Assembly (NCBI RefSeq): GCF_008271745.1
Contig: NZ_VKKZ01000021.1
Span: forward strand, 372,001 to 436,000
Direction: 5' to 3'
Source: Rufibacter glacialis
GTDB taxonomy: Bacteria; Bacteroidota; Bacteroidia; Cytophagales; Hymenobacteraceae
Length of the DNA: 64,000 nucleotides
A program made the position numbers and the translations under genes. The first letter of the stretch is position 1; every line of letters begins with the position of its first letter. Positions 36,187 to 42,930 of this stretch are shown in pieces. Below the pieces are notes generated by a model that ran no database searches, was not told the DNA's origin, and saw only the letters and a program-made list of their open reading frames with translations.

Positions 36187-36723
36187 TTAGGACTGCTTCA
36201 CCAACTGGATCTCCGCGTGCAGCCTGATGTCATCGCTGACCACCACGCTTCCCGCCTCAGTCACGGCATTCCAGGTAAGGCCAAACTCCTTGCGGCTGAT
36301 CTTCCCGGACACAGTGAAACCGGCTTTGGTCTGACCGTACGGGTCTACCACAATGCCCCCGAACTCTACTTTAACCGTCACGGGCTTAGAAACGCCTTTG
36401 ATGGAAAGGGTGCCGTGCAACTGGTACTCCTCCCCGCCCAGGTGCTCATAGTCGGTGCCTTCAAACCGGATCTCCCCGTAGTTTTCGGCATCAAAGAAAT
36501 CAGCTGATTTCAAGTGCGTGTCGCGCTGCTCATTGTTGGTGCTGATAGAATGCACATCGGCGGTGAACACCACGCTGTTGGCTTTGGTGAACTGCTCATC
36601 CTGGGTTTCCGCCTCTACCTGGAACCGCTGAAAGTATCCGGTCACGGTGGTGATCATCAAGTGCTTTACTTTGAACTGAACTTCTGAGTGCATTGGGTCC
36701 AATACCCATTTTGTAGTTTCCAT
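36187..36723 (-). CDS. YceI family protein, cytoplasmic form
   Basis: 178 residues without a signal peptide. YceI lipocalin-like barrel: WVLDPMHSEVQFKVKHLMI at the start, SADFFDAENYGEIRFEG near 90, LHGTLSIKGVSKPVTVKVEF near 115, and ISRKEFGLTWNAVTEAG near 140. The family binds polyprenoids or amphiphilic molecules. It is the first gene of the six-gene minus-strand cluster; a 27-bp near-perfect palindrome covers its likely promoter. Confidence 0.9.
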   Translation of the reverse strand: METTKWVLDPMHSEVQFKVKHLMITTVTGYFQRFQVEAETQDEQFTKANSVVFTADVHSISTNNEQRDTHLKSADFFDAENYGEIRFEGTDYEHLGGEEYQLHGTLSIKGVSKPVTVKVEFGGIVVDPYGQTKAGFTVSGKISRKEFGLTWNAVTEAGSVVVSDDIRLHAEIQLVKQS

Positions 36724-36781
36724 AACTTTGGTTTTATTGTTTTAGCTTATCGTGGTCGATCCTCGTTCTAAAGACTCGATA

Positions 36782-36789
36782 CAAATGTA
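36782..36789 (-). promoter_or_regulatory. Promoter -7 box of the YceI/detox cluster
   Basis: On the minus strand TACATTTG fits TAnnTTTG. No clear -33 TTG is found 19 bases upstream. The box overlaps one arm of the 27-bp palindrome, the arrangement expected for a repressed promoter. Confidence 0.45.
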
Positions 36790-36811
36790 TGTACATTTAA
36801 TGTATATACAT
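36785..36811. promoter_or_regulatory. 27-bp near-perfect palindrome, repressor operator candidate
   Basis: ATGTATGTACATT, a central T, then AATGTATATACAT: 13-bp arms with one mismatch. It lies 62-88 bases before the YceI start codon and overlaps a TAnnTTTG box. Length and shape fit a dimeric (or paired-dimer) HTH repressor of the HxlR, MarR or TetR kind. The regulator is not in the window. Confidence 0.6.
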
Positions 36812-37116
36812 ATAATGCCTCTAAAAAGTTCGCCTTTATTTTTTCTCCTGATTAAGGAAGTTGGGAAATGCCCTTGGTATTCCTCTGAGAGTCCTTCCCT
36901 GGTCTTTCATATCTTGGCTGCCTGGGGAGGGTTTTCAGCTCTATTTAAAGAAAACAAGGCCAAAAGGCGGTGTGGCAACAGGTGTCCGGGGTTGGGCATA
37001 AGGTGTCCGCTGGCGTACACTTCCCAAAACGCAAGGCGCACTACCTGTTGTATTTCAGCGCTTTACGTAAATGGCACAGCAATTGGGAGAGCAAACACAA
37101 CTTAGCAGGCACACCC

Positions 37117-38367
37117 ATGGACCGCATCATTGAAAAGAAACGCTGGACCTTTCCTAAAATAGCCGCCTATACCGCGGCCGTGGCGCTGGTGGGCTTGCTG
37201 ACCTACTTCATTGGCTTCGCTGATAACCGCTCCAAGCTGAACGTGGAGCGCCAGAAGCTCACCATGGCCACCGTGAGCCAGGGTTCTTTCCAGGAGTTCA
37301 TTCCGGTAGACGGCACGGTGCACCCTATCAAGACCATCATGATCCCGGCCGTGGAAGGCGGCACCGTGGACGAGAAATACTCAGAGGGCGGCACTCCCGT
37401 GACCCAAGGCACCCCCATCCTCAAACTCACCAACCACCGGCTGGTGCTGGACTTCATGAACCAGGAGACCCTCATGAACGACCTCATCAACAACCTGCAG
37501 AACTCCAAGCTAAGCCTGCAGCAGAACAAATTCAACCTGCGCCGCAAACTGGCTACCTTAGACGCCCAGGTAGACGCCGCCAAAGATGCCTATGAACGCA
37601 ATATTGGCTTGTATGAGGCCAAAGCCGTCTCTCAGCAGGAATTCTTCAATTTCAGGCGGGAATACGAGCGCCTGAAGGCCGAGCGGGCCATTGAACTGGA
37701 GTCACAGAAGTTTGAGGAAAGCAACGCCAGGCAGCAGATTGCCCAGCTGGAAACCACCATTGCCCGCACCAGCCGCAACCTGCGCCTGATGGAAGACAAC
37801 CTTAAGAACCTGTACATCAAAGCCCCTATTTCTGGGCAGCTTTCCTCTATTCAGGTGGAACTGGGCACACCCGTGCAGCCCGGGCAGATCATTGGCCAGA
37901 TTGATGACCTGAGCGGCTTCAAAGTAAAAGCCGAGCTGGACCAGCACTATGTGAGCCGCGTGTTTGCGGGCCAGCGGGGCTCCTTCTCCTACAACGGCCA
38001 AACCTTCCCGCTGGAGATTGCTTTGGTGTACTCAGAGGTAACCAACGGCAAGTTCCCGGTGGACATGAAGTTCATAGGAAAGGTGCCGGAAGGCATCAAG
38101 CGCGGTCAGACCCTGCAGATCAGGCTTCAGTTATCAGACCCGGCCCCGGCGGTGCTATTGCCCCGCGGCGGATTCTACCAGAGCACGGGCGGCGCCTGGG
38201 CCTACGTGCTGGATGAATCCGGAAAAGTAGCCACTAAACGTCCCATTCGGCTGGGCCGCCAGAACCCGGAGTACTATGAGGTATTGGAAGGCCTCAAACC
38301 CGGCGAGCAAGTGGTGGTCTCTTCCTATGACACCTTCAATGACAAAGAAAAGCTGGAGCTGAAATAG
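37117..38367 (+). CDS. HlyD/MacA-type periplasmic adaptor of an efflux system
   Basis: 416 residues from ATG 37117. An N-terminal membrane helix (IAAYTAAVALVGLLTYFIGF) anchors it in the inner membrane. Then come a lipoyl-like beta half (FIPVDGTVHPIKTIMIPAVE), a long coiled-coil hairpin (about 125-230), the second half-motif NLYIKAPISGQLSSIQVELG, and a beta-barrel/membrane-proximal region. It would link an inner-membrane permease to a TolC-type channel. An ABC ATPase gene follows after 420 bases, but no permease or TolC gene is nearby. Confidence 0.9.
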   Translation: MDRIIEKKRWTFPKIAAYTAAVALVGLLTYFIGFADNRSKLNVERQKLTMATVSQGSFQEFIPVDGTVHPIKTIMIPAVEGGTVDEKYSEGGTPVTQGTPILKLTNHRLVLDFMNQETLMNDLINNLQNSKLSLQQNKFNLRRKLATLDAQVDAAKDAYERNIGLYEAKAVSQQEFFNFRREYERLKAERAIELESQKFEESNARQQIAQLETTIARTSRNLRLMEDNLKNLYIKAPISGQLSSIQVELGTPVQPGQIIGQIDDLSGFKVKAELDQHYVSRVFAGQRGSFSYNGQTFPLEIALVYSEVTNGKFPVDMKFIGKVPEGIKRGQTLQIRLQLSDPAPAVLLPRGGFYQSTGGAWAYVLDESGKVATKRPIRLGRQNPEYYEVLEGLKPGEQVVVSSYDTFNDKEKLELK

Positions 38368-38395
38368 TCCTGAGTCTTGAGTCCTGAGTCTTGAG
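38368..38395 (+). repeat. 14-bp tandem duplication
   Basis: TCCTGAGTCTTGAG occurs twice head to tail, starting at the last base of the HlyD stop region. Confidence 0.7.
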
Positions 38396-38410
38396 TTAAA
38401 ACGAATACGC

Positions 38411-38560
38411 ATTTCGTCTTCCTTTGAAGGGGGGTAGGGGGATGACAAGTAGGATGAAGAACCAGCTGAAAAACTATAGAAAAATGAAAAGGTAATTCTC
38501 GGGAACGCCATGATCAGCAGGAGAAATCATTCCCCTACCCCCTTCCAAGGGGGACGAAAG
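38411..38560. repeat. Inverted repeat element with ~32-bp arms
   Basis: The left arm (38411-38443) and the reverse complement of the right arm (38529-38560) share TTTCGTC…CCTT-GAAGGGGG-TAGGGG with about five differences; 85 bases lie between. It looks like a small non-autonomous element or a remnant of one. Confidence 0.5.
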
Positions 38561-38617
38561 GCGTGAGGATACTCGCTGCTGCTGGTCGTGATGCTGGGTG
38601 CATTGGAGTTGATGTGA

Positions 38618-38720
38618 GGCTTTTATCTCACGGAAGGTTCAAACTTCCAGACAGGATACGTCCAGCTTGAAAATTTGAATCATATAAAATTTATTCTATA
38701 TAAGATTAATCCAGCCCTAC
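38618..38720 (+). repeat. ~100-bp repeat with two CAAGTT-type palindromes, copy B
   Basis: Corresponds to 17904-17997: CTCACGGAAGGTTCAAACTT then CC (palindrome 1), GTCCAGCTTGAAAATTTGAA (degenerate palindrome 2, centre 31 bases on), and a shared CAGCCCTA end. Confidence 0.55.
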
Positions 38721-38787
38721 TTACTTATGTGAGGTAATCAACAAGAGAAATAAAACGGGTAATAAACAGCCATAAACCACCATCTAT

Positions 38788-39477
38788 ATGTTAAAGACGG
38801 TCAACCTTCAGAAGAAGTACACCACAGACGAGGTAGAAACCACGGCCTTGGTGAATGTGAACCTGCACGTACGGCAGGGGGAGTTCGTGGCGATCATGGG
38901 TCCTTCAGGCTGTGGCAAGTCCACGCTGTTGAACATCATAGGTTTGCTGGACAACCCCAGCGGCGGCGAATTCTATTTCCAGGACCAGGAGATTTCCAAG
39001 TTCAGTGAGCGGCAGCGCGCCAACATGCGAAAGGAGCACCTGGGGTTCGTGTTCCAGAGCTTCAACCTCATTGACGAGCTTACGGTGTATGAGAACGTGG
39101 AACTGCCTCTTCTCTACCTGAAAGTAAGCAACGCGGAACGCAAGCAGCGCGTGGAGCAGGTGTTAGAGCAGATGCAGATCGCGCACCGCCGCAACCACTT
39201 CCCGCAGCAATTGTCCGGCGGGCAGCAGCAACGGGTGGCCATTGCCCGCGCCGTGGTAGCCAAGCCCAAACTGTTGCTCGCTGATGAGCCTACGGGGAAT
39301 TTGGACTCGGCACACGGGCAGGAGGTCATGCAGCTGCTGAGCACCTTGAATGAGCAGGGCACCACCATTGTCATGGTCACCCACTCGCCCTCAGACGCTG
39401 ACTACGCCCACCGGATCGTGAACCTGTTTGACGGCCAGATCATCTCTGAGAACGTGAAAGAGTTAGCTATTCTGTAG
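38788..39477 (+). CDS. ABC transporter ATPase of the LolD/MacB type
   Basis: 229 residues, soluble. Walker A GPSGCGKST (residue ~40), Q-loop VFQSFNLIDELTVYENVELP, signature LSGGQQQRVAIARA, Walker B LLLADEPTGNLDS, H-loop VTHS. This is the subgroup that powers FtsX-type mechanotransmission permeases (MacB, LolCDE) together with MacA-like adaptors. The adaptor gene precedes it, but the permease that should follow is missing; 720 non-coding bases come next. Confidence 0.92.
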   Translation: MLKTVNLQKKYTTDEVETTALVNVNLHVRQGEFVAIMGPSGCGKSTLLNIIGLLDNPSGGEFYFQDQEISKFSERQRANMRKEHLGFVFQSFNLIDELTVYENVELPLLYLKVSNAERKQRVEQVLEQMQIAHRRNHFPQQLSGGQQQRVAIARAVVAKPKLLLADEPTGNLDSAHGQEVMQLLSTLNEQGTTIVMVTHSPSDADYAHRIVNLFDGQIISENVKELAIL

Positions 39478-39737
39478 CATTGTAGGCCAAGTTCGTTTCT
39501 GGCGCTGGTAGCCCCTCGTCGGTTTTTGATCGCCGGGCCATTAGGCAGGCCCGGCGTTGAGCCAAAGCAGCATGGCGTAAAACGGTGGGTGCCCACTACC
39601 GCACCATAAACCTGTTTCTTCTGGAGATCGGCTTCACCGGCACAGTACCCAGGCTATTGACGGAAGGCATGAAACTACTGCTGCTACAGAAAACCCCTGG
39701 GCAAAACTGGGGTGAGTGATTAGGGCCGCATGTTTCC

Positions 39738-39768
39738 TGCCGATTTTCAGAAAAAGAACCCGAAATCC
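39738..39768. repeat. Dispersed ~36-bp palindrome, copy
   Basis: CTGCCGATTTTCAGAAAAAG then AACCCGAAATCC: TTTTC-A-GAAAA core, degenerate outer arms. Confidence 0.5.
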
Positions 39769-39999
39769 CACTCATCGCCTAAAGAGAAGGTACTAATTCA
39801 TGTGGTGGCCGAGTGCATTTGTTAGTGATTGCTTTCCCCATGGCAACCGGCAAGGCGCCGCGGGGATTTCTCTGAGGAAATGGTGGCGCTCAAAACGCGC
39901 TGGAACCTCTTCTGCTTTCAATCTCCTTTTAATAAATAAGGCATGAAACACCTTTCTGCTTTATCCTAGCCAAGCATCTAGCAACTCCTTTGCCCGGTT

Positions 40000-40038
40000 A
40001 ATTCCCCATTGTTCGCACGGTGGGGAATTTTGTTTTTA
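40000..40038 (+). terminator. Plus-strand terminator without an obvious gene before it
   Basis: AATTCCCCA (40000-40008) and TGGGGAATT (40021-40029) form a nine-bp stem followed by TTGTTTTTAT. The nearest upstream gene ends 520 bases earlier, so it may end a long ABC mRNA, a decayed gene or a small RNA. Confidence 0.7.
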
Positions 40039-40137
40039 TATCCACCAGCTCAGCACCTTACTGAAAACAAATCTACGTTCCGCCCGTTTAGATGCTTTAT
40101 TTCTTACTTTTACCCATTACCTCCCGTCCAGCGCTTT

Positions 40138-40166
40138 AGGGCTGTTTTCAGGAAAGAGGTAAAAAA
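40138..40166. repeat. Dispersed ~36-bp palindrome, copy
   Basis: AGGGCTGTTTTCAGGAAAGA then GGTAAAAAA, preceded by GCTTT. It lies about 32 bases before the rsbR start codon. Confidence 0.5.
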
Positions 40167-40197
40167 GTGACATAGGCCCCTAACCTGATAAACCCTT

Positions 40198-41085
40198 ATG
40201 AACAAAGAAAGCGCCGCTGCCCTGAAAGGAAAGAAAAAGCAAATCCTGGAGGTCTGGATGGGCAACCAATTGAAAGATGCTGCCCTTAGAGATGACCTCA
40301 TGAGCGTGTCTGAGCTGCAGCAGCAGTCAGAGGAATTACTTTCCTCTCTGTTGAAGGCCTTTTCCTCTGCCCGGGCAGAAGACACAGAATCAGACGGCTA
40401 TGAGCCTATCCATGATATCCTGAACGAGATTTCCATCATGCGGGCCCGCCAGGGCTTCTCACCCCGTGAAACCAGTTCCTATGTTCTGAGCCTGAAAGAG
40501 GTGTTGAGCCAGGTATTGGAAGAGCGCTTCAGAGACGAACCGGCCGCGCTGTACAAAGAGATCATCTCCATGAACAAAATCATGGACAGCCTGAGCCTGC
40601 TCACCATGGAAACCTACATCAAAGGCCGCGAGGAAGTGATCCTGCGCCAGACCAACGAGATGAGCGAAATCTCTACCCCGGTGATCAGGGTTTGGGATGG
40701 TATTCTGGCTCTGCCCATCATTGGCACCCTAGACAGTGCCCGCACCCAGGTGGTGATGGAAGCCTTGCTGGAAGAGATTGTGGCCACGGGTAGCCGTATT
40801 GCTATTCTGGATATCTCTGGCGTGCCCACCGTTGACTCTCTCGTAGCCCAGCACCTGATCAAGACCGTGAGCGCCGCCCGCCTGATGGGGGCCGAGTGCA
40901 TCATTAGCGGGATCAGGGCAGAGATTGCGCAGACCATTGTGCATTTAGGCATTGACCTGACCAACATCTACACCAAAGCTTCCCTGGCCAGCGCCCTCAA
41001 GATGTCTTTCTCCATGCTGAACATACAAGTGACCCGGGCCGCCCAGAACGGTCCCTCCGGCTCTAAACAGAACTTCGGGTTTTAA
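40198..41085 (+). CDS. rsbR: RsbR-type stressosome sensor (RsbRD-like N-terminus plus STAS domain)
   Basis: 295 residues. Residues ~1-145 are an all-helical RsbRD-type sensor domain; residues ~155-275 are a STAS domain very close to B. subtilis RsbRA (LDISGVPTVDSLVAQHLIKT, SGIRAEIAQTIVHLGIDL). The two RsbT phosphorylation sites of RsbRA correspond to Ser214 (Thr171 in RsbRA) and Thr246 (Thr205). It would form the outer shell of a stressosome with RsbS. First gene of a five-gene plus-strand operon rsbR-S-T-X-kinase. Confidence 0.93.
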   Translation: MNKESAAALKGKKKQILEVWMGNQLKDAALRDDLMSVSELQQQSEELLSSLLKAFSSARAEDTESDGYEPIHDILNEISIMRARQGFSPRETSSYVLSLKEVLSQVLEERFRDEPAALYKEIISMNKIMDSLSLLTMETYIKGREEVILRQTNEMSEISTPVIRVWDGILALPIIGTLDSARTQVVMEALLEEIVATGSRIAILDISGVPTVDSLVAQHLIKTVSAARLMGAECIISGIRAEIAQTIVHLGIDLTNIYTKASLASALKMSFSMLNIQVTRAAQNGPSGSKQNFGF

Positions 41086-41097
41086 CCCCATACTGCC

Positions 41098-41496
41098 ATG
41101 GAAAGAATTCCTATTTTAAAAATGGGCCCCTTCCTGCTGGTAACCATTCAGGTGGATCTGTATGACCGGCTGGCCCTCACCCTGGAAAACGACCTCATCA
41201 ACATGGTGAGCAAGACCGAAGCCAAAGGGGTGTTGATTGATATCTCTGCCGTAAGCATAGTGGACTCTTTCATGGGCCGTATTCTGGGCAACATAGCGTC
41301 TATGTCTAAGATCATGGATGCTACCACCGTGGTGGTGGGCATGCAGCCGGCCGTAGCCATTACCCTGGTAGAACTGGGCCTTACCCTCTCAGGCGTGCAT
41401 ACCGCCCTGGACGTGGAGCAGGGCATGGAGCTGCTGCGTACCAAGATTGGCCAACTAGACACTGATGAGGAAGGCCTCTATGATAGTTTTATCTAA
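41098..41496 (+). CDS. rsbS: RsbS-type stressosome scaffold (single STAS domain)
   Basis: 132 residues, STAS domain only. IDISAVSIVDSFMGRILGNI contains Ser57, matching the RsbT-phosphorylated Ser59 of B. subtilis RsbS. VGMQPAVAITLVELGLTL is the second family signature. It should form the stressosome core with RsbR and hold RsbT until phosphorylated. The 3' end overlaps the rsbT start by 17 bases, showing translational coupling. Confidence 0.94.
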   Translation: MERIPILKMGPFLLVTIQVDLYDRLALTLENDLINMVSKTEAKGVLIDISAVSIVDSFMGRILGNIASMSKIMDATTVVVGMQPAVAITLVELGLTLSGVHTALDVEQGMELLRTKIGQLDTDEEGLYDSFI

Positions 41497-41893
41497 AGAG
41501 AAGCTTCCCATACAAAAAGAACAGGATGTAGTTTTGTTCCGGAACCGGATAAAGGAGCTGGCCACCAAGATTGGGATGAGCCTGGTAAACCAGACCAAAC
41601 TGATCACGGCCGCCAGTGAACTGGTCCGGAACATGTTGCGCTATGGCGGCGGCGGTATCATTCACCTGGAGATCATCAGCAGGAACAGCATACCCGGGGT
41701 TCGTCTCACCTTTATAGACCAGGGCCCCGGCATTCAAGACATTCCCTTGGCCATGAAAGACGGTTACTCTACCGGGAAAAGTTTAGGGCTTGGCCTGCCC
41801 GGCGCCAAACGGCTCGTGAACGAGTTCGATATCAAGAGCGAACCCGGCAAAGGCACGACGGTCACAATTATCCGGTGGAAAAATGGATTTTAA
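41480..41893 (+). CDS. rsbT: RsbT-type serine/threonine kinase
   Basis: 137 residues from ATG 41480 (MIVLSKEKLPIQKEQD), which matches the family start; an ATG at 41465 is also open. GHKL ATPase motifs are in place: N-box ASELVRNMLRYGGG, G1 FIDQGPGIQD, G2 TGKSLGLGLPGAKRLV, G3 PGKGTTVTI. In the stressosome RsbT phosphorylates RsbR and RsbS, leaves, and activates a partner. No RsbU or sigma-B gene is nearby; the partner is more likely the kinase or phosphatase encoded next. Overlaps both neighbours. Confidence 0.94.
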   Translation: MIVLSKEKLPIQKEQDVVLFRNRIKELATKIGMSLVNQTKLITAASELVRNMLRYGGGGIIHLEIISRNSIPGVRLTFIDQGPGIQDIPLAMKDGYSTGKSLGLGLPGAKRLVNEFDIKSEPGKGTTVTIIRWKNGF

Positions 41894-42926
41894 TTTTGAG
41901 GCGCACCAACAGTTTTCTCTCCCAGACCGGAGCTTCCTGAACATATTCAAACGGGACATCACCAAGATTGCCGAAGCCGCCGGCTTTTCCGCAACAGAAA
42001 CCGGCCGCGTGAATTTGGTGGTCATGGAGATGGCTACCAACCTGCTCAAACACGCCGGCACCCTAGGCGGGGAGCTTCTGGTAAAGCCTATCTTTGGGGA
42101 GAACGGAACCGCCGCTGGGCTGGAGCTGCTTTGCCTGGACAACGGTCCGGGCATGAGTGATCCGCAGCGCATGATGCAAGATGGGGTTTCCACCTACGGG
42201 AGCATGGGCCAGGGCTTAGGGGCCATTAAGCGGCTTTCTGACTTCTTTGACATCTATTCGCAACGCGGGGTGGGCACTGTCATCCTCTCCCGCATCTACC
42301 AGAAAAAGTATATCCCAAAATCAGCCGCCAGAAGTGATAAGAAATTTCAAGTGGGGGCCGTACTGGTGCCCAAAGCCGGCGAGAAGGTAAGTGGTGATGC
42401 CTGGGGTCTGCGGATGTCACACGAGGGCGCTTACCTGTTAACTTTAGACGGGTTAGGCCACGGGGAACACGCCCATGAAGCGTCCCTGACGGCCCTCAAG
42501 GCTTTCCACCAACAGCCCAAACTCACCCCTTCTCAGATGCTGCGGGGCATTCATGCTGAAATCAAGAAAACCCGGGGGGCCGTAGGCGCCATTGCCCACT
42601 GGAACGCAGAGGCGGGCAACCTGCTCTTTTGTGGCATAGGCAACATCTCGGGGCGTTTGATTGTACCAGACCGCTCCAAGAGTCTTCTTTCCTACAATGG
42701 CACCCTGGGCATGAGCGTACCTACCACCATCAATGACCAACACCTTTCCTGGGAACGGAACAATGTCATGATCTTGCACTCAGACGGGCTGAAAACCCGC
42801 TGGGATTTGCAGAAGTATCCGGAACTGACCAGACATGATCCAACGTTGATAGCGGCAGTACTCTACAAAGACAACACCCGCACCACAGATGACACCCTGG
42901 TGGTAGTGGTACGGGCTACCGAATAA
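41883..42926 (+). CDS. RsbT-like ATPase domain fused to an RsbX/SpoIIE-type phosphatase
   Basis: 347 residues. Residues ~1-140 are an anti-sigma-type GHKL domain (VVMEMATNLLKHAG N-box, CLDNGPGMSD, GSMGQGLGAIKRLSDFF). Residues ~155-345 are a PP2C/SpoIIE phosphatase like RsbX, with metal-binding Asp in SGDAWGLR and LTLDGLGHGEHA and in the final TTDDTLVVVV. RsbX resets the stressosome by dephosphorylating RsbR and RsbS. The start overlaps rsbT by 11 bases. This fusion is common in non-sigma-B stressosome operons. Confidence 0.92.
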   Translation: MDFNFEAHQQFSLPDRSFLNIFKRDITKIAEAAGFSATETGRVNLVVMEMATNLLKHAGTLGGELLVKPIFGENGTAAGLELLCLDNGPGMSDPQRMMQDGVSTYGSMGQGLGAIKRLSDFFDIYSQRGVGTVILSRIYQKKYIPKSAARSDKKFQVGAVLVPKAGEKVSGDAWGLRMSHEGAYLLTLDGLGHGEHAHEASLTALKAFHQQPKLTPSQMLRGIHAEIKKTRGAVGAIAHWNAEAGNLLFCGIGNISGRLIVPDRSKSLLSYNGTLGMSVPTTINDQHLSWERNNVMILHSDGLKTRWDLQKYPELTRHDPTLIAAVLYKDNTRTTDDTLVVVVRATE

Positions 42927-42930
42927 CCCC

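Larger units (their letters stand above)
36724..37116. other. Divergent intergenic region with operator candidate
   Basis: 393 bases between the divergently transcribed YceI and HlyD genes. It contains the palindrome at 36785-36811. The remainder, including a weak GTTTTCAGC…AAGAAAAC element near 36931, holds nothing else I can name. No regulator gene lies beside it. Confidence 0.5.
38396..38787. other. Repeat-filled gap between HlyD and ABC ATPase genes
   Basis: No gene. It holds a ~32-bp inverted repeat (38411-38443 with 38529-38560, built on GAAGGGGGGTAGGGGGA) and the ~100-bp palindrome-pair repeat copy B (38618-38720). Confidence 0.6.
39478..40197. other. Intergenic gap where a permease would be expected
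   Basis: 720 bases. No intact gene. Near 39570-39700 the plus strand reads INLFLLEIGFTG, faintly like the start of Bacteroidota MacB-type permeases (NLLLLLEIFF), which might be a remnant. Two dispersed palindromes (39738, 40138) and a terminator (40000-40038) are also present. Confidence 0.4.

Noticed and set aside
36970-37116. Upstream extension of the HlyD gene
   Set aside because: The frame is open, but the extra 49 residues are Cys/His/Lys-rich without similarity, and the membrane anchor starts properly at ATG 37117.
38411-38560. Possible insertion sequence
   Set aside because: Inverted arms are present but the 85-base interior cannot encode a transposase; listed only as a repeat.
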